From contig QPMI01000008.1 of the NCBI GenBank assembly GCA_004431415.1, positions 61,808 through 125,807 of the forward strand: 64,000 nt of DNA, in the 5' to 3' direction. This document shows, one piece after another, positions 37,301 through 48,833 of this stretch. The stretch's first letter is position 1. Each line of letters starts with the position of its first letter. The translations under genes were made by a program, and so were the position numbers. The DNA is from Cyanophora paradoxa (lineage: Eukaryota > Glaucocystophyceae > Cyanophorales > Cyanophoraceae). The notes beneath the pieces were generated by a model that saw only the letters and a list, made by a program, of their open reading frames with translations, was not told where the DNA came from and searched no databases.

Positions 37301-40300
37301 ACTTCGAGCAGCAGATCGCCGCGCTCGTCGGCGACTGCCTCGTCGCCGCCGCCTTCCTCTCGTACGCGGGGCCCTTCAACTCTGAGTACCGCGAGGAGCT
37401 GGTGCAGCGCACGTGGCTCCGCCACGTCCGCGAGCTGCAGCTGCCCTGCTCGCCCGACTTCTCGTTCACCAACTTCCTCGCCGAGCCGACGGACGTGCGG
37501 TTCTGGAACATCCAGGGCCTCCCCGCCGACAACTTCTCCACGGAGAACGGCGTCCTCGTGACGCGCGGGCGGCGCTGGCCGCTCATGATTGACCCCCAGG
37601 GCCAGGCCAACAAGTGGGTCAAGAAGATGGAGGCGCAGAACAACCTGAAGGTGAATGCGCTAGGATAACAAACAGTTCGGTTCTGGTTAACTTACATAAC
37701 TCCAATCTCGCAGGTCATCGATCTTAAGATGCCCGACTTCCTTCGCATTATGGAGGCGGCCATCCAGATGGGCACGCCCGTGCTCCTGCAGGACATCCTG
37801 GAGGAGGTCGACCCGTCGCTGGCGCCCGTCCTCGGCAAGTCGTTCGTCAAGCAGGCGGGGCGCCTCGTCATCCGCCTCGGCGACAAGGAGCTGGAGTACA
37901 ACCCCGACTTCCGCTTCTACATCACGACGAAGCTCTCCAACCCGCACTACCCGCCCGAGATTTCGACCAAGACGACCATCTGTAACTTCGCGGTGAAGGA
38001 GCAGGGCCTGGAGGCGCAGCTCCTCGGCATCGTTGTGCGGCGCGAGCGGCCGGACCTCGAGGAGCAGAAGAACGAGCTCGTGATGAACGTCGCGGCCGGC
38101 AAGAAGAAGCTCGTGGAGCTCGAGGACGAGATCCTGCGGCTCCTCTCGCAGGCCAAGGGCTCCCTCCTCGACGACGAGGAGCTCGTCAAGACGCTCGACG
38201 TCGCCAAGACGACGGCCGAGGAGGTCAAGCAGCAGCTCGCCGTCTCCGAGGTGACCGAGAAGAAGATCGACGCGGCGCGCGAGCAGTACCGGCCCTGCGC
38301 CTTCCGCTCCTCCATCCTCTTCTTCGTGCTCTACGAGCTCTCCATGGTGGACCCCATGTACCAGTTCTCGCTGGATGCCTACATGGAGCTCTTCAACCTC
38401 TCCATCTCGTACTCGCCCAAGTCCGAGGAGGTCTCGGAGCGCATCAAGAACCTGAACGAGTACCACACGTACGCCGTGTACAAGTACGCGTGCAGGGGCC
38501 TCTTCGAGCGGCACAAGCTCCTCTTCGCCTTCCAGATGTGCGTCCGCGTCAAGAAGGGCGAGCACGCCATCCACCCCGAAGAGCTCTCGTTCCTCCTGCG
38601 CGGCGGGCTGGTCCTCGACAAGGCGAACCAGCCGCCGAACCCCTGCAACGAGTGGCTCCCCGAGCTCTGCTGGGACCACATGACGGAGCTCTCCAAGCTG
38701 GAGAACTTCAGGAACATCCTCGTCTCGTTCGAGCAGAACAACCGGGAGTGGCGCGCGTGGTACCGGCACCCGGAGCCCGAGACGGACATCCTGCCGGGCG
38801 AGTGGGAGGGCAAGTGCAACGAGCTGCAGCGCATGATCTTCATCCGCTGCCTCCGGCCCGACCGCCTCATCGTCGTCGCGACCTCGTTCATCTCGAACAA
38901 CCTGGGACCCAAGTACACGTCCCCGCCCGTCTTCGACTTGAACCAGGTACCCTCTCCTCTGTTCGGCTCGGTTCTGTTCCTGTCTAAAAGACGCTCGCGC
39001 GCAGGTGTACGCGGATTCGACGCCCTACGCGCCCATCATCTTCGTGCTCTCGGCCGGCGTGGACCCGACGAACAACCTGCAGCAGCTCGCCGCGACACGG
39101 AACATGAGCGACCGCTTCAAGAGCATCGCGCTGGGGCAGGGCCAGGCGCCCATCGCGACGCGCATGATCATGGAGGGCAGCCGAATGGGCCACTGGGTCT
39201 TCCTCGCCAACTGCCACCTCATGATCTCGTGGATGCCACAGCTCGAGAAGATCATCGAGCAGCTGCAGGGCGAGAAGATCCACAACGACTTCCGGCTGTG
39301 GCTCTCGTCCGCGCCGCACCCGAGCTTCCCCATCGCCATCCTGCAGCGCGGCCTGAAGCTCACGACCGAGCCGCCCAAGGGCATCAAGGCCAACCTCACG
39401 CGCCTCTACAACAACATTTCGGAGCAGCAGTTCATCCGCTGCCGCCAGACCTCCAAGTCCGTCCTTGAAGAAAGAATCCTTTATGATAATTTATTCATCA
39501 TAAGCTAACGTGTCCGTCGAATCAAATCAAATCAGGTACCGCAAGCTTCTCTTCGGGCTCTGCTACTTCCACGCGGTCCTCGTCGAGCGGCGCAAGTTCC
39601 TCACCCTCGGCTGGAACGTCGTCTACGACTTCTCCGACTCGGACTTCGAGGCGCGACGTTTTCTTGTCTTTTGTTAGCATCCTTCATCATCTTTCTCTTC
39701 TCTAATATCTTTACCTTGTGCAGGTGTGCGAGAACCTGCTGGCGCTGTACCTGGACCAGTACGAGCAGACGCCGTGGGACGCGCTGCGGTACCTCACCGC
39801 CGAGGCGAACTACGGAGGGCGCGTCACCGACGACTGGGACCGGCGGCTGCTCCTCACGTACATGAACCAGTTCTACAGCGAGGAGGCGCTCTCGCAGCCG
39901 CAGTACAAGCTCTCGGCGCTGCCGACGTACTACATCCCAGAGGACGGCAGCCTGCAGTCCTACCGGGACTACATCGCGTCGCTCCCGACGGTGGACCGGC
40001 CCGAGGCCTTCGGGCAGCACGTCAACGCCGAGATCAGCAGCCAGATCGAGGAGTCGGGCGTCCTACTAGACACGATGCTCTCGCTCCAGCCGCAGACAGT
40101 CGTGGCGGGCGCCGCGTCGCGCGAGGAGCTCGTTGGCGGCATCGTCGCCGACATCCTCGAGCGCTGCCCCGCCGAGATCGACTACGGGCAGACTGTCAAG
40201 GCCAAGGCGGACGACCCGTCGGCGCTCAACGTGGTGCTGCTGCAGGAGATCCAGCGCTACAACAAGCTGTTGCGAACCATCCGCGCGTCCATCGGCGAGC

Positions 40301-41078
40301 TGCAGCGCGGCATCAAGGGCCTCATCGTCATGTCCCACGAGCTCGACGAGATGGCCAACTTCATCTTCGAGGGCAAGGCGCGTGATTGCGTACCCCCCGC
40401 ATCGTCCGCGCCCCCGCCGGCACCTCTGATGCCGCGGCCGCGCAGGTGCCGCCGCGGTGGGGCCACGCGTACCCCTCGCTCAAGCCCCTCGCCCCCTGGA
40501 TGCGCGACCTCATCGCGCGCATCGCCCACCTCAACGCCTGGGCCGAGGGGTACGCGTTTTCGCCGCTCTGGCGGTATTATCGTGTTCTAACGGCGGCTCG
40601 CAGGTCGTACCCCCGGGTGTACTGGCTGGCGGGATTCACGTACCCCACGGGCTTCCTCACGGCGCTGCTGCAGACGTCGGCGCGGAAGAACAACGTCTCC
40701 ATCGACACGCTCGCGTGGGACTTCCAAATCGTGCAGCAGGACGAGAAAGACATCGTCCAGTACCCCAAGGAGGGCGCCTACATCAAGGGGCTATTTTTGG
40801 AGGGCGCCGGCTGGAACGCCGACGGCATGTGCCTCGCGGAGCCGCAGCCGATGGAGCTCGTCGTCCCGATGCCGATCGTCCACTTCAAGCCGGTCGAGTC
40901 GCGCAAGAAGGTCGCGAAGGGGTACTACTCGTGCCCGACGTACATGTACCCCGTGCGCACGGGCACGCGGGAGCGCCCCTCGTACATGATCGCCGTCGAC
41001 CTGAAGTCGGCGCCCAACGTGGAGCCCGACCACTGGACCAAGCGCGGCACCGCCCTCCTCCTCTCCCTCGCCCAGTAG
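25379..41078 (+). CDS. DNAH2: Axonemal dynein heavy chain, DNAH2 type (inner arm I1/f beta)
   Basis: Twenty-eight exons sum to 13509 nt, an exact multiple of three, giving 4502 aa, close to animal DNAH2. It starts [11 protein letters not shown]. The tail has [13 protein letters not shown] and [16 protein letters not shown]1 carries GPAGTGKTE (about residue 1873) with [11 protein letters not shown]2 GRSGAGKT (about 2156), AAA3 GNVGTGKT (about 2490) and AAA4 GVGGSGRKS (about 2838). A coiled-coil stalk with the microtubule-binding domain runs about 3090-3400, and the C-terminal region has [39 protein letters not shown], and ends [12 protein letters not shown]. The wording of the AAA5-AAA6 and C-terminal segments matches DNAH2 better than other axonemal chains, but subtype is by recall only. 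It would drive flagellar beating as part of the two-headed inner arm. Introns are 50-200 nt; three start with GC. No stop or frame break was found, so the gene looks functional. Confidence 0.93.
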
Positions 41079-42841
41079 TACCCCATCCCTTGCCTTGTAC
41101 AGCTATCGACCGTACCGTACGTAGCTGCAGTTAGTGCAGGCAGACCTCTAGCTTAGCTCAAGCGCTAGCTATAGATAGAGTTTAAAACTGTTAAGGAGGA
41201 TAAGGATCATATGCTTAAGTACCGCATACCGGATTGCCGGCCGCAGTTCGAATTCCTTGATCATGACACTTCGGGGGGGCCGCACGTGCGGGGGCCGCAG
41301 CGCGCCGCGCGCGAGGCACGAGCAGGCTCGAGCGCGGAGAAGCTCGATCGCGATCGCGAGCTCGAATTTTTGAAGCTAAGCTTAAGCGTCAGCCCCCGCA
41401 GTCACTGAGTGCACGTGCTGTAGTCTCTAGACACCAGCACTAGTACTGCGGGGGCTGCCCATGCAGGGGGCACAGGGACAAAGGAAACAAAATAATTAAG
41501 ACAAGAAGAAAGACATGGCAAAGAGCCCCAAAATCGACTCGGCGACCGTCGACGTAGCGATCGGACAATAAAAAAAATTTTAAAGGAAAGACGTCGACAC
41601 AGAGACAGATCGAGAAGAGACGATCATTGGAGAAGCGCCGGCGAACCAGACCGAGCAGATCTAGTGACAGAGGACTCCGGGATGACAGACACGAAGAAGA
41701 GCTCGAGCTAGCTATAGAGCTAGAGCCATGGTCATGGCCCGGCCATGGCCATGGGCTCGATCGCGAGGGAACCACATCACTGATTTATAAGAAGCGGAGG
41801 CCTAGGACAGAATTGATCATAAGAAAGATAAATCACAGGAAGCAGACAGGTAAGAGGAACAACAAGACGACCGTCGGACGTGCACGTCGAGGCTTAGGCG
41901 AAGCAGGACGATATCGATGCGAAAGGGTTTAATTATAAGAATTATATACATAAGATGCAGCATTCTAATTTTTTGGTGAATTACCGGCCACAGTCTCTCG
42001 ACACCAGCACTGCGGGGGCTGCCCAGGGTGCACAGGGACAAAAGAAGCAAAGTAACTAAGACACTGTGACAAGATCACTAAGAAAGACAAGACAAAGAGC
42101 CAAAATCGACAATAAAAGAGGAAAGACACAGAGACAGATCGAGAAGAGACGAGAAGCTTTTAAGCGATCGCGAACCAGACCGAGCAGACCAGCTAGTGAC
42201 AGATGCAGCAACTTGCAGGTTGCAGATTGCAATCAATGAATGATTACGTACGCGTATTCCAGGAATTTCCAGCAATAAACACGTGTTAAGTTGTCTGTTA
42301 ACGTTTCGCTTCAATTTGATTTTGTTTTTCTCAGATTCAGCTTTGATTTTTTTGTCTTTTTTGGCAACAACCTAGACTACCCCCCGAGTACCCCGGTGCG
42401 ACCGGGTACGTGACACACTGATACGTGTTTCGTTTTGGCCGCGCCATCGTGTTGACTCACCGCCTGCACTGCGGCCCTTCTGCGGGCCTGCTGCGGCGCC
42501 GAGCGCCTGCCGCAGCTGCGGTCACGGGTATGCGCAAGCGCCGCAAGCTGCAGCTGTGCTGGACGCGCCCCACGTGTAAGCAGCTAACGCGTACGGAGCC
42601 TAACGCAGCGGCCGCGCGCGCGCGCCGCGTGCCGTCACTGCCGTGCAATGCGGGCAGTCTAGATCTGCGGCATTCCGTCCGACCCGAACCGAGCGATCGC
42701 GCTAGCCTTGTAGCTAACAGGCCTCTCCCGAAGACCAAGCGCGCAGCTTCGACACAACCGGCGGATTCGACGGCAAAGCTTAAGATGCCGATGTCCAGCT
42801 GTGCGCATACATGCAGATCGCGCTGCGCGATATCGAAAGCG
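41079..42841. repeat. AT-richer intergenic region with a diverged direct repeat
   Basis: After the dynein stop the base composition drops. A segment at about 41420-41680 (agtctctagacaccagcac, ggcacagggacaaaggaaac, gagacagatcgagaag) recurs at about 41990-42200 with small gaps. The repeat contains gagaccagacc-like A-rich stretches and no coding signal. A run of A and T (41570-41582) lies inside. From 42425 a frame leads into the next gene but has no features before its signal peptide. Confidence 0.6.
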
Positions 42842-45800
42842 ATGTCGAGATCCCGGCGTACGCCCGAGCTCCCGCACGCGGTCCTAGGCCTCGTCGTCCT
42901 GGTCCTCGCCGGCGCGCACTTTTTCTCGCTGGCCGAAGCGCGGCAATCGTGAGCGATTTGGATATGTACATGTAGTCACTTAAGCTTCTGCGCTTCAAAT
43001 TTAAACGGTGACCGCGCTCTCGACCAGGTATCAGAGGAGCATCCCGAACGGGGCGAACGTAAAGCGAAACGGCGTCTCGTGGCCCGCCGTCGGGCACGTA
43101 ACTGCCTCCGGCTCCAGCGGCGCCGTCGACGCATTCGGTGCGCGCGCGCGTTTCGGTCCCTGCTGGCCAAGCCCTGGCGCCGGTGCCCTAGGCCTCTAGA
43201 TTGCGGCGCGTGCTCAATTTTGCCGGCGCACGCGCATGCGCAGGCGCGGCCTTCGCTGCGGCGGGGCACAGGTGGACCGCCGCCCTCTGCCAGGCTGACT
43301 CCGACGGCGACGGATACAGCAACGGGTGATCAATTTTCAATTAATATTGCTCGAATATATATAACAAGCTCGACGCTTGCTAACCGTACCTCGACCCCTT
43401 TCGGCTCGACAGATGGGAGCTCGGAGGTGCTTCCTTGTTTCATGATCATGATCCCTTCTTTCCGATATCGATCGTGTTTTTGAAAAGCTTGACGCGTCTC
43501 CGATCCGCCAGATCCGTGCTGCACGTGGACAGTCGGGACCACGCCGCTCAGAACCACCGACATCTCCAATCCCGGCCTAGCCGATAGGTGCCCTTGGATT
43601 TGTGCATGTTCTCCTTCGAAATTTGTGCTGACCGCCGTCTCACGGTCAGCTTCCCTTTGTCCTCCCCCGGCTGTGTGGACGCCGCCCCTGCGACACCCGC
43701 CGCCCCCGCAACGACCTCTGCACCCGCCGCCGGCGCCCCCGCGACAACTACTGCCCCCTCCACCACATCGGCCCCCTCCACCACGGCCCCCCCTGCGGCG
43801 TCGACCACCGCTGCGCCCGTTCCTGCGGGCAGCAGCGCTGCCCCGGCCGCGAGTTCGAATCCGGGCGCGGGCGCCTGCCCCGCCGGCACCGTTGCGGTCC
43901 CCGCGCCAACGCCGACGCCCTCCGCCGGCGCCGCCCGCGCCGCCCGCGGCCGGCACGACGATGACGACGACGAGGGGCCTGAGGAAGAGGAGGAAGAGGA
44001 GGAGGGCGGCGCTCCCTTCCCGCCAGCTCCGGTGCGGTCCGGTGCCATTGGCGCCTCTTCGAACGCCTGAGGCCTCAGAGCTGACGCGGCCCGGTACCTC
44101 TTCGCGCAGCCTGCGACCGGCGCCGGCGCCGGCGCCGGCGCCCCGGCGGCATCCCCTTCCACATCGTCCCCCGCAACGTCGACTGCCCCGGCGGCGCCCG
44201 GCTCGAGCTCGCCCCCAGGCGGCTCGAGCTCGAGGCCCGGATCCAACACGTCGCCCTCTTTCATCTGCGTGCCTGCACCCGCGGGGCCCGGCGGCTCGGA
44301 GGCCTCTGCCCCCGGATCCGGATCCGGCCAGCTGGAGCCCGCCCCGACGCCCTCGACCCCAGCGGCGGCGGACGCCGGCGCGGCTTCGAGCTCGAGCTCG
44401 AGCTCGGTGAGCGCCAGCTCGGGGCCTAGGCCTAGGCTGCGGTCCTGAATTAAGTGTGCACGCGATCGCAATCGAGCTCACCCGCCTGCGCCGGTACCGC
44501 AGGGCGAGGCGCCGAGCCCGATGATCCAGGTCACTGTGCTCTCCGATTTCGCGCAGTGGTCCGCCCTCCGGCCCTCCTTCGTCGCCGCCTTCGCTTCGGC
44601 CCTCTCCGTGCGCACCGCGCCGCACCGCATCCGATCCGGCTCATCCGACGCGGCCGCGCAGATCGGGCAGGAGCGCGTGCTGGTCATGAACGCGGCGGCG
44701 GGCAGCGTCGTTGTGAGCCTCAAGGTCCTGCCCGGGGCGGGCCCCTCCGTCGCCGCCGCCCTCGCCGCCCTCGAGGCCGCCCTCGCGGGCACGTCCCTCG
44801 CCCTCGCCGGCTTCCAAGTCGACTACGCCCGTGCGCCGGCGCCGCTCCTGTTCAAGCGTCAACGTTATAATTAGAGGATCTAATTATATAAATTATATAT
44901 GATGTACTCGCAGGGACGCGCGTGGTGCGGCCGGTCGCCGCATCGACGGACACCGGCGCCGATCCCGAACTCCCCTTCCCGTGCGCGCGCGAAATTTCAC
45001 CGAAATTTCACCGTGCGCGAACGTCTTAAGCGCTTCGCGCGCACTCGCAGGTACCACCTCGTGCTTCTCGGGGCCCTCGTCGCCCTCTGCCTCGCCGGCG
45101 GCCTCGCCCTCTCGAGGGGGCGGATCCCCCGCCGCGCGGCGACCCTCCTCTCCCACACGAAGGCCCTCGGCCTCTCCCTCGACGAGGCCGCCGCCGTCCT
45201 CTCCTACGCCGCCGTCTCCTGCGCCTTCGGTTTCTACTACGGCCAGAACTCGACCAAGGTGCATAGCGAACGCCGAATTCGAAGCGCAATATCGCTATAT
45301 AAAAAGCGACGCCGAGATCTTATATCAATATATAAAAAGCGACGCCGAGATCTAGACGCGCGCGTGTAATTCGTAACCGGAGCCGCTGCCGCGCGCACAG
45401 TTCACGCCCCTCGGCAAGCTCTCGGACGCCTTGGGGCGAGTCTCGACCCTCCAGCTCCTCTTCGTCCTCCTCCCCGTCGCCCGAAACAGGTACCCAGGCC
45501 TAGCTATAAATAGATCTAGATCATCAGATCTAGAGGCATCTGGAAGCTTAAGGGTTTCGAATTCGATCCGACCGGAAATTGATTGGAGCGCCGGGCCGCG
45601 CAGCCTCTGGCTCCACGCCTTCGGCATCTCGTGGGAGCGCGCCATCCGCTTCCACCGCTGGTCCTCCGTCGTGGTGCGCGCCTCCCGAGTCTATTAAATT
45701 CGGACGTCGATGCCCCGAAGCCGGACGTTGACGTTAATAGTATGCACCGGACCCTGAAGCACTTATAACGCTTTATATATTCCTGACGAATTTCTGAGCG

Positions 45801-47989
45801 AATTTCCTGACGCGGCCGCTTGTTGATAATAGCGATGCCTCTTATTCATAATAGTACGCCCGGACGCTGATATCGATCACGGGCCCGTAGATGGTTCTGT
45901 TAATAATAGTATGCCCGGATGCCTCTTGTTGATAATAGTATGCCCGGACGCTGATCTCGGGCCCGTAGATGGTTCTGGCGGCGTGGGCGCACGGCGTTAC
46001 CATCGTGGTCTACTACCACATGCAGGGCGTCACGGGGGGCCCCGCCTACGCCCTCGAGGTCCGCCCTGAACCCGCCTGCGCTCTCAAGGACCGCCTTGAG
46101 CCCCGAGAGCAGTGGGGCCGGGCGGAGGAGACCGTGAACCGGCTGGCGGGGGTCGTCTCCGGAGCCTGCATGCTCGTCATCGCGCTGACCTCCGTCGCCA
46201 TCGTCCGCCGTAAGGCCTTTGAGCTCTTCTTCTACGTCCACCAGCTCTTCGTCGTCGCCATCGTCTTCGCTGCCCTCCACCAGTGCGACGCACCCAATCA
46301 CTGCCTCTATTATAATTCACTGATCCATGCCGATTGCGATCGCAATTGCGAGCAGCCGGAGCAACATCTGGTACGCCCTCCCCGGCACGGCCCTTTTCCT
46401 TCTGGACCGCGGGACCCGCTTCTGGAGCGGCACCCTCCGCCCCGCCGCCCTCGCCTCCGCCCGCCTCCTCCCCGGCGGCATCGTCGAGTGAGCGCGCAGA
46501 GCTAGGGCTCGGGTTTATGTTTAGGCCTGACGCCGGCGCCCCGCGCGCGCAGGCTCCAGATCTGCAAGAAGGGGATGAAGTGCCGCGACCCGGGCCAGTT
46601 CGTCTTCCTCAACGTGCGCCGCTTTCGAAATCGAAATCGAGCTCGGAATTTCGAAATTGAGATTGAAATTGCCCCCTGCGCAGTTCCCGGCGATCTCGCG
46701 GCTCCAGTGGCACCCCTTCTCGATCAGCAGCACGCCCGCGGACGGGGCGTGCACGGTCCACATCCGCCCCCGCGGGCCGGGCTCCTGGACTGGGCGGCTG
46801 GCGGCCCTCGTGCAGCGGGACCCGACATCGCTCCGCGTGCGCCTGGAGGGGCCCTACGGCCGCCCCTCCGTCCCCTTCGGCCGCTACGAGTCGGTCGCCC
46901 TCGTCGCCGGCGGCATCGGTCCGTCATGATCATCACAGTCTTCGAATTTCGCGAAATCCGAATCGAGTTCGCTCTAGATCTAGATCTAGATCTCTTCGAA
47001 TTCTGATCGCCACGCTCGCTCGCAGGCGTCGCGCCGGTGCTCTCGGCGCTGGGGTGGCTCACGAAGAGCCCCGCCCTGCGGCGCGTGCGCATGCTCTTCG
47101 TCGCTCGCGACAGCGACCTGGCCGACTGCTTCGCCGGTGCGCGCGGCGCCCTTTTAAAGCTTGAGTATAAGCTTCGATCGCGAAATCATATTTTCGCTCT
47201 GGATTCGGATATATAAATCGAAGCCGGCCGCGGCGCCCTTAAGCTTCAAAGTCATATTTCCGCTCTGGATCCGGATAAATATACATCGATCTGACGTCGA
47301 CGCGCGGCGCGCACGGCAGGCCAAATCGAGGGCCTCCGCGCCGCCTTCGCGGCGAACGGGGTCGACCACAAGCTGGAGGTGCACGTCACGCGGCCCCGCG
47401 GCTCGGTCGAAGGCCTGCCGCCCGCGCCCCGCGTCATCTGCAAGCTTAAGCCCGATTGCAAGCCCGATTCAAGGCACCTGCACCTGCCCGGCCGCTGTGC
47501 GCGCCTGGGCCCGGAGGCGCCTATAGCTATGCCTGAATTGGAGGAGTTCCATGTGATGGAGCCCGCGGGGGCGGAGCAGCTCCGGCGGGCCCCCGAGGAG
47601 CCCCGGCCTCGGCCCGCCGTCCGCAGCGTCCCCTTGCTGTACCCCGCCATCAGCGGAGGCGCCGGCGCCGGCGCCGCGGAGCCGGTCGACACGGAGACCG
47701 AGTTCGACTCCAGCGAGGCGCTTTCCGTCGACGTCGTCCGGTTCGACTCCGCGCCGGGAGAATCTCCAGACCATCTAATTATAAATCTCCAAGGGGATCG
47801 CGACCCCACGGCTCCGGATCCGGGGGCCGGCCCGACCTGGCGGCCTTTTTCGCGTCGGCGGCGCCGCCCCCGGGGGCCAAGCCGGCGGCCCTCTTCACGT
47901 GCGGGCCCCGCGGGCTCGTGGCGGACGCCCACCGCGCAGCCCGCGCCGCCGGCGGCTTCCACGTCCACAGCGAGACCTTCCACCTGTAG
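42842..47989 (+). CDS. Temptin domain-mucin-ferric reductase/NOX fusion protein
   Basis: Exons fit in phase from the signal peptide (42842-42948, VLGLVVLVLAGAHFFSLAEA) through 43028-43182, 43244-43325, a 14-nt exon 43413-43426, 43512-43587, 43650-44031, 44110-44406, 44503-44830, 44914-44980, 45051-45258, 45401-45489, 45604-45673, 45969-46282, 46356-46487, 46553-46613, 46684-46918, 47026-47136 and 3' exons to the stop at 47987-47989. Order: temptin Cys/Cys domain (YQRSIPNGANV, VGHV, WTAALC, DSDGDGYSNGWELGDPCCTW), Ala/Pro/Ser/Thr-rich mucin-like stretches with an acidic run, an extracellular module (SDFAQW...GSVVVSLKVLPG), then a ferric-reductase membrane core. Haem ligands: FHRW to AWAHG with 13 residues between the His, and YVHQLF to ALHH. 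FAD site WHPFSISS, NAD end FTCGPRGLV. It should move electrons from NAD(P)H across a membrane to an outside acceptor. The junctions of the last two exons (47440-47830) are uncertain. Confidence 0.8.
43413..43426 (+). other. 14-nt microexon of the temptin-ferric reductase gene
   Basis: The 14 bases between acceptor gacag and donor gtgctt complete the codons ...AAC GGA TGG GAG CTC GGA GAT CCG TGC TGC..., giving the temptin consensus NGWELGDPCC. Without it the frame is lost and the motif is broken. Confidence 0.8.
45674..45968 (+). repeat. Long intron with internal tandem repeats and a duplicated 3' splice site
   Basis: The segment holds three or four copies of a unit around ttgataatagtatgcccgg. 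The last unit includes the acceptor: gggcccgtagatggttctg occurs both at about 45881 and at the real exon start (about 45961). Only the second copy continues into the reductase reading frame. Confidence 0.7.
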
Positions 47990-48833
47990 CTATTTGTAGA
48001 CCTAGATCTAGATAGATATAGCTAGCTATAGACCGATATCGATATCAATGCTTCTGTTCCGGATTCGGATCCCGATCTACACGTTTTCAGCCGCTCCGTC
48101 CCCCTTTCCCCTCACGGCCGGAGCCGCAGGCATTGATGTACTTGTAATTATATAATGAATTCGAACGTCAAAATTAAATACAAAAGGCCTCCTTCAAGTT
48201 CAGTTTTAAAGATCTAGAAAGAATACTTATCGAAGTCACGGATCGGATCATCGGACCTATAGCTAATCATAGTACCCCCTACCGGCCCCCCGTGCATACC
48301 CCTTCTAGTCCCGGAGTCCCCCCCCTACCGGCCCCATAGTCCCTTCTTTCCGTGCATACCCCCCACTCGCGCTTGTTCTTTCTCCGAACCCCCCAGCTCT
48401 CGAACCCCCGTCCACCCAATTGCAACCCCGTATACGTACCCCCTCGTACCCCCGTCTCTCCAACCCCATGCCCCCTCGCCCTGCTCCCTCCTACCTCGTA
48501 CCCCACCTCGGCTCCCTCCCCGCCCCCGCCGTCGCGGTGCGCCCCGCCGCCCCTCCCCCGCACCCCGCCCCTCACCCGCCGCCGCAGCCCGCCCCCACCT
48601 CGCGCCCTCCTGCCCGGGGGGCGGCCGCCCCGGCCCCTTCAAACGTTAAACCCCCGGTCCGCGCACGCCTCGCCCGCTCAGCTGCAGCTCGAGGTCCGCG
48701 CAGGAGAGCTGATTATGAGCTCGAGCTTGCGCGATCTGATTATTTAATCCTTCATTATTACGTCTTCTAGATATCTTATCTCATTACTTTGCATTGAAAT
48801 TAGCTCATCAAATCAAGAGCGCTAGCGCTACGG
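47990..48833. other. Convergent intergenic region, C-rich repeats
   Basis: The reductase (+) and F-box gene (-) end towards each other here. A short tandem repeat of ctaccggcccc and gtgcataccccttct lies at about 48275-48362. The C-rich block 48400-48640 is open on both strands but shows no domain. At 48000-48050 palindromic hexamers are strung together. Confidence 0.5.

Noticed and set aside
34195-37425. Large minus-strand frames under the dynein AAA3-AAA5 exons
   Set aside because: Antisense shadows caused by the codon bias of the dynein gene; composition Leu/Val/Arg/Glu-rich without motifs.
42425-42841. Upstream extension of the temptin-reductase frame
   Set aside because: The frame is open but Arg/Ala-rich; the signal peptide begins naturally at the ATG at 42842.
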